Positions 7,307 through 14,685 of a stretch of 36,608 bases of DNA are shown here, piece after piece (the stretch's first letter is position 1; each line of letters starts with the position of its first letter). Location: assembly GCA_022823775.1 (NCBI GenBank), contig JAJEHI010000182.1:1-36608 (forward strand), written 5' to 3'. Both the position numbers and the translations under genes were made by a program. The notes beneath the pieces are model-generated. The model searched no databases, had not been told where the DNA came from, and saw only the letters and a list, made by a program, of their open reading frames with translations. The stretch is from Defluviicoccus sp. (lineage in GTDB: Bacteria > Pseudomonadota > Alphaproteobacteria > MPNO01).

Positions 7307-8649
7307 CGGGAGACGCCGAGAACCCCGGCCCGCCGGCGCCGCTCTCGTCCGAACAGCAAGCATGGATCGCCCAAGCGAACGAGGCCATCGACCTCGATTT
7401 CATGCTGTCCACGCTGGAGCGCGCGGTCGGGATTCCGAGCCGCACCGGGGAGGAGCGCGCGCTGGGAGAATTCTTCGCCGGGACCATGAACGCGCGCGGG
7501 ATCGACGCGTTCTACCAGCCCATCGACGAGCACCGCGGCAACAGCATCGGGCGGCTCGCCGCCGGCGGCGGCGGCGCGGACCTCCTGTTCTACGGCCATC
7601 TCGACACTACCTTCAGCGCCGATGCGCGGGAGGACGCCCAGATGACCGGCGGGCGCCCCCGGCCCGACCTGGAACCGCGTATGCGGCGGGAGGGCGATCT
7701 GCTTTACGGCCTCGGCGTGCAGAACCCCAAGGGCAGCGTGGTCTGCGCCATCGCCGCGCTAGACGCGGCGGCGCGGGCCGGCGTTCCGCTCAAGGGCGCC
7801 GCCAGCATCGGCATTGCCGCCGGAGGAATTCACAAGGGGCCGGTCGAGGGCTTGATGCATTCCTATCGCGGCCGCCGCTACCAGGGCTTCGGGGTCGGGT
7901 GCGAATACATGCTGACGCACGGGCTGGCCGCCGATTACTGCGTCAGCACCAAGCCCGGTTACGGCATCGTCTGGGAGGAACCGGGCGAGTGCTGGTTCAG
8001 GGTCACGATCACGGGCGAGCTCTGCTACTCGGGCCTCCGCCACATCCAGCCTAACCGCAACCCCATTGTCGATGCCGCCGCGGTCGTTCCCATGATCGAG
8101 GACTGGATCGCCGATTACACCGAACGCCACACCATGGGCCAGATCGCGCCGCAGGGAACCGTCGGCGGAATCGAGGCGGGGTGGCCGTTCAAGCCCGAAT
8201 TCATTCCCGGCGTCTGCGTGCTCTACGTCAACATCCACACCAATTCGGCGACCCGTCCCATCGAGGTCCGGCGCGAGTTCGAGGCGCTGATCGACGACAT
8301 CCGGTCGAAGCGCGAAGGCATCGACATCGGCGTCGAGATGCTGCTCTCGACCCCGGGATCGCGGACCGAGCCCGACAACTGGATCGTGCGTTCGGCCTCG
8401 GCAGCGATCGAGGCGGTGGAGGGGCGGCCCATCGTCGTCAGCGGGCTCAGCGGCACTACCGACGGCGCGATCCTGAGGAATGCGGGCATCGCCACCGCGC
8501 GGATCGGCCTGCCGGGCATGGCCGAACCCGAGCCCGACTGGCCGCCGATGTTCGATGCCTGCCGGATCGGCGATCTCGAACGCCTGACCCGGGTTTACCT
8601 GCACGCCCTGATCGACACCTGCACGCGGGAGCGGGAGGAGATGGGGTGA
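7303..8649 (+). CDS. M20-fold (peptidase M20/M25/M40-like) protein with degenerate metal site
   Basis: 448 residues from ATG 7303, which overlaps the stop of the upstream dioxygenase gene (ATGA). The overall M20 layout is present: LLFYGHLDTTF holds His99 and Asp101 of the first metal motif, GLGVQNPKGSVVCAI follows at 137-150, and SGLSGTTDGAILRNAGI is near the C-terminus. Most other ligands are changed. The bridging Asp of the usual G-x-G-x-x-D-x-K-G is Asn141; the Glu-Glu catalytic pair is replaced by AAGGIHKGPVEG (172-183); the Glu of the usual E-P-T is Lys217 in STKPGY; and the final His motif reads MFDACRIGDL (416-425). A normal dizinc peptidase mechanism therefore looks unlikely. Because it is coupled to a ring-cleavage dioxygenase, it may be a repurposed hydrolase for the ring-opened product or a non-catalytic partner (inference). 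The assignment to the fold is secure, the function is not. Confidence 0.8.
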   Translation: MTGDAENPGPPAPLSSEQQAWIAQANEAIDLDFMLSTLERAVGIPSRTGEERALGEFFAGTMNARGIDAFYQPIDEHRGNSIGRLAAGGGGADLLFYGHLDTTFSADAREDAQMTGGRPRPDLEPRMRREGDLLYGLGVQNPKGSVVCAIAALDAAARAGVPLKGAASIGIAAGGIHKGPVEGLMHSYRGRRYQGFGVGCEYMLTHGLAADYCVSTKPGYGIVWEEPGECWFRVTITGELCYSGLRHIQPNRNPIVDAAAVVPMIEDWIADYTERHTMGQIAPQGTVGGIEAGWPFKPEFIPGVCVLYVNIHTNSATRPIEVRREFEALIDDIRSKREGIDIGVEMLLSTPGSRTEPDNWIVRSASAAIEAVEGRPIVVSGLSGTTDGAILRNAGIATARIGLPGMAEPEPDWPPMFDACRIGDLERLTRVYLHALIDTCTREREEMG

Positions 8650-8657
8650 GGTTGCTT

Positions 8658-8761
8658 GGACGCCCTTCGATACGCCGCTTCGCGGCTACTCAGGGTGAGG
8701 GATTCTTCATCCCATCCTCATCCCGAGTAGGCGCCGCAGGCGCCGTATCGAGGGACGCCCA
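8658..8761. repeat. Long palindromic intergenic repeat, copy 2
   Basis: Same architecture as the element at 1821-1937: left outer arm GGACGCCCTTCGATACG, side hairpin CCGCTTCGCGG, inner arm CTACTCAGGGTGAGG, a short loop, inner arm CCTCATCCCGAGTAG, side hairpin GGCGCCGCAGGCGCC, right outer arm CGTATCGAGGGACGCCC. The right half is nearly identical to copy 1 while the side-hairpin sequences and the loop differ but keep their self-complementarity, so the fold rather than the letters seems conserved. It again separates two convergent genes (M20-like + and modC -). Here the element also supplies the last codons and the stop of modC. Confidence 0.9.
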
Positions 8762-9862
8762 ACCGCCGGTTTCCAGACCGCCGATGTCGCTCCGTGCCAC
8801 CGCTGTCGAGTTGACGATCGCGTAGCACGGCTTGCCGGGGGCAAGGCCCAGCGCGCGCACCGATCTCCTCGTGACGCGGGCGAGCAGCCGGTCGGTGCCT
8901 GACTGAAGCCCGACCGCCGCGCCCGGGCCCTCGCCTTCGTGGATCGCGCTCACGGTCGCGGGAAGGATGTTGAGCGCGCTCAGCCCCGTCGGCTTCTCCG
9001 TCGCGATTATCACGTCCTCGGCGTGGATGCGAAGGCTGAGCGCGGCGCCGATGGCTGCGTCGATATGCGGCAGCTGCAGCCGCCCTCCGCTCACCGACAG
9101 GACGGTGAGCCCGGTCGCCGCGTCATGGCCCAGAATCGTTGCCGACAGCAGCGCGCCGGCTTCGTCGATGCCGATAAACGGAACCGCCTCCGGATCGGAC
9201 AGCACCTCCGCGGCGGGGCCCGAGCGAGCGACGCGTCCCCGGCTCATCGCCACCACCGTGGTCGCGAGATGGACGATTTCCGCGACCGAATGGCTGACAT
9301 AGAGGATCGGTATTCGCGTCTCCGCGCGGAGGCGCTGGAGATAGGGCAGAATCTCTGCCTTGCGCGGCTGATCCAGCGAGGCGAGCGGCTCGTCCATCAA
9401 CAGGATACGAGGCGCGCTCAGGAACGCGCGGCCGATGGCGACGCGCTGCTTCTCGCCGCCAGACAGCCGTCCGGGCCGGCGGTCGAGCAGGTGCCCGATC
9501 CCGAGGATTTCGACGATTTGCCCGATGTCCTCCGTCTCGGCGCCGCGCGGTGCGAACCAGCGGCCGAACGCAAGGTTCTGGCGGACCGTGAGGTGGGGGA
9601 ACAGGCGCCCTTCCTGGAATACGTAGCCGACCCGACGGCGATGCGCCGGAAGCGCGACTCCGCGACCCGTATCGAGCAGGACCGTATCGCCTGCCTCGAC
9701 CCTTCCCTCGTCCGGCCGCAACAGGCCCGCGATCGCTTCGACGACCGTGGTCTTGCCCGCGCCCGAACGCCCGAACAACGCCGTGATGCCGTCGGGCGCG
9801 GAGAATTCCGCGTTGAGCGCGAATCCCTCGAAGCGATGCCGGAGAGAAACGTCCAGGCTCAT
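8690..9862 (-). CDS. modC: Molybdate ABC transporter ATP-binding protein ModC
   Basis: 390 residues from ATG 9862, overlapping the modB stop in an ATGA. The ATPase domain has Walker A GRSGAGKTT at 31-39, signature LSGGEKQRVAIGRA, Walker B ILLMDEPLASLD and a switch His in YVSHS. It is followed by a C-terminal region with two TOBE-like (MOP) halves that sense molybdate, ending in the normal ModC terminus GLAPGKPCYAIVNSTAVA. It energises inner-membrane import of molybdate by ModB from periplasmic ModA. The last roughly 24 residues (from about GGWASLDTAP onward) are encoded by the palindromic repeat at 8658-8761 and are not family sequence. This is the third gene of modABC; molybdate uptake fits the molybdenum hydroxylase at 32.7-36.3 kb. 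Confidence 0.95.
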   Translation of the reverse strand: MSLDVSLRHRFEGFALNAEFSAPDGITALFGRSGAGKTTVVEAIAGLLRPDEGRVEAGDTVLLDTGRGVALPAHRRRVGYVFQEGRLFPHLTVRQNLAFGRWFAPRGAETEDIGQIVEILGIGHLLDRRPGRLSGGEKQRVAIGRAFLSAPRILLMDEPLASLDQPRKAEILPYLQRLRAETRIPILYVSHSVAEIVHLATTVVAMSRGRVARSGPAAEVLSDPEAVPFIGIDEAGALLSATILGHDAATGLTVLSVSGGRLQLPHIDAAIGAALSLRIHAEDVIIATEKPTGLSALNILPATVSAIHEGEGPGAAVGLQSGTDRLLARVTRRSVRALGLAPGKPCYAIVNSTAVARSDIGGLETGGWASLDTAPAAPTRDEDGMKNPSP

Positions 9863-10557
9863 CTCGCGGCCACCCAACGTGCGATTCGCCGGGAGACGAA
9901 CTCCGAGGCCAGGAGAGCCGCCATCGCAACGGCGATCGAGACGACGACGAGCCTGACGGCGGACGATTCCCCGCCCGGCACCTGGAGAAAGGCATAGATC
10001 GCCGAGGGCAGCGTCTGGGTCTCGCCCGGTATGTTCGAGACGAAAGTGATGGTGGCGCCGAACTCGCCCATCGCCTTGGCGAAGGCGAGGATTGCGCCGG
10101 CGACGATGCCCGGCAGGATCAGCGGCAGGGTGACCACGAGGAACGTCCACGTCCGGCTGGCACCGAGCGTGGCGGCGGCTTCCTCGAGACGGGAGTCCAC
10201 CGCCTCCATCGCGAGCCATATCGCCCGCACCATCAGCGGAAATGCCATGATTGCCGCGGCGAGGGCCGCGCCCGTCCAACGGAAGGCGAAGACGATCCCG
10301 AAGCTGTCCATGAGAAACCCGCCTATAGGCCCCTGCCGTCCGAACAGGATCAGGAGCAGATAGCCAGTGGCGACAGGCGGTATGACCAGCGGCAAATGGA
10401 CCAGGAGGTTGAGTATCTGCCGCCCCCAGAACCGCCCCCGCGCCAGCAGCAGCGCCGTCGCGACGCCGAACGGGAGGCTCGCCAGAGTCGCCCAGAACGC
10501 GACCCGGATCGAAAGCCGCACCGCCGTCCATTCCTCCGCTGACAGCCAGTCGATCAT
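9859..10557 (-). CDS. modB: Molybdate ABC transporter permease ModB
   Basis: 232 residues, the usual ModB length, with about five or six membrane helices. The cytoplasmic EAA loop that docks the ATPase is visible as EEAAATLGASRTWTFLVV followed by LPLILPGIVAGAILAFAKAMGEFGAT, which is highly characteristic of ModB/CysT-type permeases. It forms the inner-membrane channel of the molybdate importer. The start ATG at 10557 lies seven bases after the modA stop, and its stop codon overlaps the modC start, so the three genes form one transcript. No other function is likely given modA upstream. Confidence 0.95.
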   Translation of the reverse strand: MIDWLSAEEWTAVRLSIRVAFWATLASLPFGVATALLLARGRFWGRQILNLLVHLPLVIPPVATGYLLLILFGRQGPIGGFLMDSFGIVFAFRWTGAALAAAIMAFPLMVRAIWLAMEAVDSRLEEAAATLGASRTWTFLVVTLPLILPGIVAGAILAFAKAMGEFGATITFVSNIPGETQTLPSAIYAFLQVPGGESSAVRLVVVSIAVAMAALLASEFVSRRIARWVAAR

Positions 10558-10564
10558 CGCTGCC

Positions 10565-11329
10565 TTATTCGACCGCCGTGAAGCCCTGGCGTTCGAAGAG
10601 CGGCCTGGCCGCGGCCGAGAAGAGATGCGCGTAGAACGCCGCCGCCTTTCGGTTCTCCGGCCCGGCGGTCAGCGCAGCCGGATAGGCGATCGGCCGGTGG
10701 CTCGAGGCCGGGAACGCGGCGACGACGCTCACCCTGTCGGACGCCGCCGCGTCGGTCGCATAGACGATACCGAACGGCGCCTCGCCGCGCGCGACGAATG
10801 CGAGCGCCGCCCGAACGTTGTCCGCCTGTACCACCCGTCGGGCGACGCCTTGCCAGACGCCGAGAGACTTCAGCGCCTGACGGCCGTATATGCCCGCCGG
10901 CACGGAGTCGACCAGCGCCATCGCCAATCGCCCGGCTTCGAGACGGCCCGGCAGATCCCCGATCCTCATCGAAGGCAGGTTTCGTCCGTGACCGATCAGC
11001 ACCAGCCGGTTTCCGAGCAGGTCCCGGCGGGACTCGCGCCGGATGGAGCCCTTCCTTTCCAGCACATCCATCCAGTCCCGGTTGGCGGACACGAATATGT
11101 CGGCAGGCGCGCCGCGCAGGATCTGGCGCGCGAGAGTCGACGTCGCCGCGTATGAGACGGTCGGTCTCGTGCCGGTGCTTGCGTGCCACTGACGAGCGAC
11201 CTCGTCGAGCGCGGTCTTGAGGCTCGCGGCGGCGAAGACCAGGACCTTCGGCTCCGCCCGCGCGCTGGGCGGTGCCGCCGCGCATATCGCCACGGCGCAG
11301 ATTGCCGCTATCAGGCAGCGTCTCGACAT
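10565..11329 (-). CDS. modA: Molybdate-binding periplasmic protein ModA
   Basis: 254 residues from ATG 11329 (GGAACGGA upstream). The N-terminus is a Sec signal peptide (MSRRCLIAAICAVAICAAA, predicted cleavage after SARA near residue 25). The mature protein starts with VLVFAAASLKTAL, the oxyanion-binding opening of ModA, and contains the usual GAPADIFVSANRDWMD segment and the IVYATDAAAS segment of the second lobe. It binds molybdate (or tungstate) in the periplasm and delivers it to ModBC. It is first in the modABC operon and divergent from the catechol 2,3-dioxygenase gene. I could not find a convincing ModE-type box in the 168-bp intergenic region, only a weak GGAATA...TATTCC inverted pair (11358-11399). 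Confidence 0.95.
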   Translation of the reverse strand: MSRRCLIAAICAVAICAAAPPSARAEPKVLVFAAASLKTALDEVARQWHASTGTRPTVSYAATSTLARQILRGAPADIFVSANRDWMDVLERKGSIRRESRRDLLGNRLVLIGHGRNLPSMRIGDLPGRLEAGRLAMALVDSVPAGIYGRQALKSLGVWQGVARRVVQADNVRAALAFVARGEAPFGIVYATDAAASDRVSVVAAFPASSHRPIAYPAALTAGPENRKAAAFYAHLFSAAARPLFERQGFTAVE

Positions 11330-11497
11330 TCGTTCCGTTCCCGCCGGATGACGGTCGGGAATATCCTTCCGCCCCGTGGGCTTTGGCAAATGGTATTCCG
11401 GACATGCGGTACGCCTTGACGGTCGCCCCGGGCCGGGCCGAAAGTGTCGGGGCGGAAGAATAAGCAACCGACAAGGGCTCTTCAGCGGGAGAACAAA

Positions 11498-12424
11498 ATG
11501 GCGATCACCGGGGTGATGCGCGCCGGCGCGGTGCAGATCCGGGTCACCGAGATGGGGCCGGCGCTGCGCCACTACAAGGATATTTTGGGCCTGTTGCAGA
11601 CCGCCGAGGGGTCGGACGGACGGGTCTATCTCAAGGCATGGGACGAGCACGACCACCACAGCGTCGTCCTGCGCGAGGCCGAAAGCCCGGGCATGGACCA
11701 TATGGGATTCAAGGTCTCGGACAACGCGGCGCTCGACGACTTCGAACGAAGACTCGAAGACTCCGGCGTCACCGTGACACGCATTCCGGAAGGCCAGGAC
11801 GAAGCGACCGGCGAGCGGCTGCAATTCGTCGTGCCGACCGGCCACACGATCGAGCTCTATGCCGAGATGGAGCAGGTCGGCAACGGCATGTCGCTCGACA
11901 ACCCCGAAGTCTGGCCCGACGATCTGAAGGGGATGAAGCCCACCCGCTTCGACCATTGCCTGCTCTACGGCGACGACCTCGACGGGACGGTGAGGCTGTT
12001 GACCGAGGTGCTCGGCTTCCACATCGCCGAACAGATCGTGACCCCAGACCGGCAGACGATGATCGGCGCGTTCCTGACGGCGGCGACCAAGCCGCACGAC
12101 GTGGCCTTCATCCGATCGCCGGAGAAGGACCGGTTTCACCACGCCTCGTTCTTCATCGAATCCTGGCACGACATCCAGGTCTGCGCCGACCTCATCGCCA
12201 AGCACCGGGTGCCGCTCGATATCGGGCCGACCCGGCACGGGATCACGCGCGGCGGGACGATCTACTTCTTCGACCCGTCGGGCAACCGCAACGAGACATT
12301 CTGCGGCGGCTACATCTTCTATCCCGACCGGCCGGCGCTGACCTGGACCGAGGACGACATCGGCCGGGCGATCTTCTATTACGACCGCAAGCTCAACGAG
12401 AATTTCCTGTCCGTGACGACCTGA
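11498..12424 (+). CDS. xylE: Catechol 2,3-dioxygenase (XylE-type, VOC-fold extradiol dioxygenase)
   Basis: 308 residues from ATG 11498 (GCGGGAGAACAAA upstream), against 307 for Pseudomonas XylE, with recognisable identity along the whole length. The iron ligands fall at His153 (TRFDHCLLYG), His214 (RFHHASFFIE) and Glu266 (NRNETFCGG), the same positions as in XylE give or take one. The stretch DIGPTRHGIT...TIYFFDPSGNRNE is diagnostic. The enzyme opens catechol to 2-hydroxymuconic semialdehyde using Fe(II) and O2. It is the first gene of a tight + strand operon running to 17656 that continues with two hydrolases suited to ring-cleavage products. No XylT-type reactivating ferredoxin is present nearby. 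Substituted catechols are equally possible substrates. Confidence 0.93.
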   Translation: MAITGVMRAGAVQIRVTEMGPALRHYKDILGLLQTAEGSDGRVYLKAWDEHDHHSVVLREAESPGMDHMGFKVSDNAALDDFERRLEDSGVTVTRIPEGQDEATGERLQFVVPTGHTIELYAEMEQVGNGMSLDNPEVWPDDLKGMKPTRFDHCLLYGDDLDGTVRLLTEVLGFHIAEQIVTPDRQTMIGAFLTAATKPHDVAFIRSPEKDRFHHASFFIESWHDIQVCADLIAKHRVPLDIGPTRHGITRGGTIYFFDPSGNRNETFCGGYIFYPDRPALTWTEDDIGRAIFYYDRKLNENFLSVTT

Positions 12425-12501
12425 CCGGTTTGGCCGCCGGGCGCCGTTTGGGTATAGAGGGCCCGCGCGCGCCGGCCGAGCGAGTCAGGGAGTATCGTCC
12501 G

Positions 12502-13416
12502 CTGAGCATTCTCGAAGTCCCGAAGCCCGTCGCCGTCGTCGATCTGACGATGGCCGACGGAGCGAACATCGCGGTGCGCCGTCACGGCAACCCGGACGCC
12601 CGCGTGCGCATCTTCGCGAGCCACGGCAACGGGTTCGCCATCGACGGCTACCTCCCGTTCTGGCAACTCCTCTGCCCGCGTTACGAAGTCGTCGTGTTCG
12701 ACATGCGGAACCATGGCCGGAACCCGCCTTCCGCCGTGCCGAACCATGACTACGACCACATGGCGCGCGACATGGGGGAGATACACACACGGATCTCCGA
12801 ACGCTTCGGCGCCAAACCATCGGTCGGCGCCTTCCACTCGATGTCGGGCCGCGCCGCCATGAAGGACGCGGTCGAGACCGCGTGGCGGTGGGATGCGCTG
12901 GTGCTGTTCGACCCGCCGGACATTCCGCCCGAAGGGCACAAGCTGTTCGACATGATGGTGAGGTTCGAGCACCGGCTCGCCGACTGGGCGAAATCCCGGC
13001 CCTCGCGCTTCGCCGATCCGTCCGGGCAGGAGGCGGAATACGCCAATGGGCGCGCGGCCCGGAAATGGGTGGAGGGAACGCACGGGCTGATGGCCCGGTC
13101 CATCCTGCGCCCCGCCGGAGACGGCTGGGAACTTCGCTATCCCGGCGAGATCGAGGCCGAGACCTATGTCGCCAATATTCCGATGAACCTCTGGCCCAAG
13201 GCGTCGGAATTCGGCGGTCCCGTTCTCCTCGTGGGCGCCGATCCGGACGTCGAGCGGCCCTCGCCCACCGCGACCGCCAACAAGGCGATGGCGGAAGAGG
13301 GCGGCTACGACTATGTCGCGATCCCCGGCACCGGCCACATGCTGCAGCTCGAAGAACCCGAAGCCTGCGTCCGCGCGATGGAGAGCTTCCTCGCGCGGCA
13401 CGGGCTCGCCGCCTGA
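12502..13416 (+). CDS. Alpha/beta-hydrolase fold protein (first of two in the ring-cleavage operon)
   Basis: About 304 residues; the stop is certain but the start is not. I place it at CTG 12502 because AGGGAG lies nine bases upstream and homologous sequence begins about here. TTG 12448 (longer) and ATG 12550 (shorter, no ribosome site) are alternatives. The oxyanion segment ASHGNGFAIDG (39-49), the nucleophile elbow GAFHSMSG with Ser113, an acid in VGADPDVERP and the catalytic His279 in GTGHMLQLEEPE complete the triad. The elbow has Phe and Ser where G-x-S-x-G is usual. Cytoplasmic; a role in hydrolysing a meta-cleavage product or a related ester/lactone is inferred from its place after the catechol dioxygenase gene, 77 bases downstream. 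Confidence 0.8.
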   Translation: MSILEVPKPVAVVDLTMADGANIAVRRHGNPDARVRIFASHGNGFAIDGYLPFWQLLCPRYEVVVFDMRNHGRNPPSAVPNHDYDHMARDMGEIHTRISERFGAKPSVGAFHSMSGRAAMKDAVETAWRWDALVLFDPPDIPPEGHKLFDMMVRFEHRLADWAKSRPSRFADPSGQEAEYANGRAARKWVEGTHGLMARSILRPAGDGWELRYPGEIEAETYVANIPMNLWPKASEFGGPVLLVGADPDVERPSPTATANKAMAEEGGYDYVAIPGTGHMLQLEEPEACVRAMESFLARHGLAA

Positions 13417-13423
13417 GGCCACG

Positions 13424-13828
13424 ATGAGCGCGCCGCCGACCCCGGAGTGGATGGAGCGCTACCGCGAGAGGGTCAACGCCGACCCGGAAATGCAGGTGAT
13501 CGGCGACTGGTTCTCGCTCGACTTCAAGCTCGCTTTCGAGGGCGAGGCCTGGCTGCTCTCCGTGCGCGAGGGGCGGATCGTCCAAATCGTCCAAAACCCG
13601 CGCTTCGACCGGCCGGCACGGTTCACGATCTCCGCGCCGATGCGGGTCTGGACCAGGTTCGTCCGGCCCGACCCGGAACCGCTCTACCACGATTTCTTCG
13701 CCATGCTGATGCGGGTGCCGGAGTTCGAGATCGACGGCGATTCCCTCGCCGCCATGCAGAACGCCCGCGCACTCCACCGCATGATGAACATCCTAAAGAC
13801 GATGGAGCCGCTCGATGGCCGATCTTGA
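13424..13828 (+). CDS. Small SCP2-like (sterol-carrier-type) protein, function unknown
   Basis: 134 residues from ATG 13424, seven bases after the preceding stop. The central part, with a strand-rich block around GEAWLLSVREGRIVQIV and then FTISAPMRVWTRFVR, resembles SCP2-type lipid/hydrophobic-ligand binding domains, and ends in a helical tail. No catalytic motif or signal peptide is visible. Such domains bind acyl chains or other hydrophobic ligands in the cytoplasm. Its 3' end overlaps the following hydrolase gene by 14 bases, so the two are co-translated and may work together, for example by holding a poorly soluble intermediate (inference). The SCP2 relation is a weak-similarity call made by eye. 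Confidence 0.6.
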   Translation: MSAPPTPEWMERYRERVNADPEMQVIGDWFSLDFKLAFEGEAWLLSVREGRIVQIVQNPRFDRPARFTISAPMRVWTRFVRPDPEPLYHDFFAMLMRVPEFEIDGDSLAAMQNARALHRMMNILKTMEPLDGRS

Positions 13829-14651
13829 GCCGGTGGTCGGCCGCTATCTCAACCTCGAGAGCGGCGGGCGCCGCTACAGGATTTATTACGAGGAGGCGGG
13901 GGAGGGCCGGCCGCTGATCTGCCTGCACACCGCGGGCGCCGACGGCCGGCAGTTCCGGCATGTGCTGAACGATCCCGAGATTACCGACCGGTTCCGCGTG
14001 CTCGCCTTCGATCTGCCGTTCCACGGCCGCTCCAACCCGCCCGACAAATGGTGGCTGGAGAGATACCGCCTCACCACGGATGTCTATCTCGGCCTGATCC
14101 GAGATTTCTGGCGAACGCTCGGTGTCGAACGCCCGGTGGTGATGGGCTGTTCGATGGGCGGCGCCATCGTGCTCAAGGTCGCCGCCGACCACCAGGACGA
14201 GATTACCGGGATCGTCGGCCTGGAGAGCACCGCCTTCGCCGAGGGCCGCGACAACGATTTCCTGCACCACCCGGCGATCCACGGCGGCGAGCTTGCCGCT
14301 TGCTATACCTACGGGCTCAACGGCCCGGACTCGCCCGAAGCCGGCTGTCGCGAGAACTGGTGGTACTACAGCCAGTCCGGCCCCGGGGTCTACAAGGGCG
14401 ACGTCTACTATTACTGCGAGGACTGGGATGCGCGCGAGGACATCAAGCGGATCGATACCGACCGTTGCAAAGTCTCGCTGCTGACCGGCGAATACGACTA
14501 CTCGGCGACGCCGGAGATGACGCGCGAAGCGGCGGAGGCGATCCCCGGATGCCGCTTTACCGTGATGAAGGGTATCGGGCATTTCCCGATGGTCGAGAAT
14601 TACGACCTCTTCCGCGGATATCTGTTGGAAGAGCTGGCGTCGATGGCCTGA
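13815..14651 (+). CDS. Alpha/beta hydrolase, meta-cleavage-product-hydrolase-like
   Basis: 278 residues from ATG 13815. The fold markers are CLHTAGADGRQFR (36-48, oxyanion region), the nucleophile elbow GCSMGG with Ser113 (111-116), Asp228 in LLTGEYDYS and His256 in GIGHFPM. Length and layout fit C-C bond hydrolases of ring-fission products (MhpC/BphD/XylF group) but also esterases and haloperoxidase-like proteins. There is no signal peptide, so it is cytoplasmic. The middle lid segment is unusually rich in Tyr/Trp (ENWWYYSQSGPGVYKGDVYYY), which suggests an aromatic-lined pocket. In an operon with a catechol 2,3-dioxygenase, hydrolysis of the ring-opened semialdehyde or ketone is the natural reading; this is inference. 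Confidence 0.85.
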   Translation: MADLEPVVGRYLNLESGGRRYRIYYEEAGEGRPLICLHTAGADGRQFRHVLNDPEITDRFRVLAFDLPFHGRSNPPDKWWLERYRLTTDVYLGLIRDFWRTLGVERPVVMGCSMGGAIVLKVAADHQDEITGIVGLESTAFAEGRDNDFLHHPAIHGGELAACYTYGLNGPDSPEAGCRENWWYYSQSGPGVYKGDVYYYCEDWDAREDIKRIDTDRCKVSLLTGEYDYSATPEMTREAAEAIPGCRFTVMKGIGHFPMVENYDLFRGYLLEELASMA

Positions 14652-14685
14652 CGGCGCGTCGGGCGCTGAACGACGGCATGCGAAG

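Noticed and set aside
11358-11399. GGAATATCC ... GGTATTCC inverted pair between modA and the catechol dioxygenase gene as a possible ModE/MopA box
   Set aside because: Half-sites are only six paired bases, the spacing is too wide and the sequence does not resemble the known molybdate-responsive box.
12430-12550. Alternative starts TTG 12430, TTG 12448 and ATG 12550 for the first alpha/beta hydrolase
   Set aside because: None has a ribosome site; CTG 12502 has AGGGAG at nine bases and agrees with where family sequence begins. The start remains uncertain.
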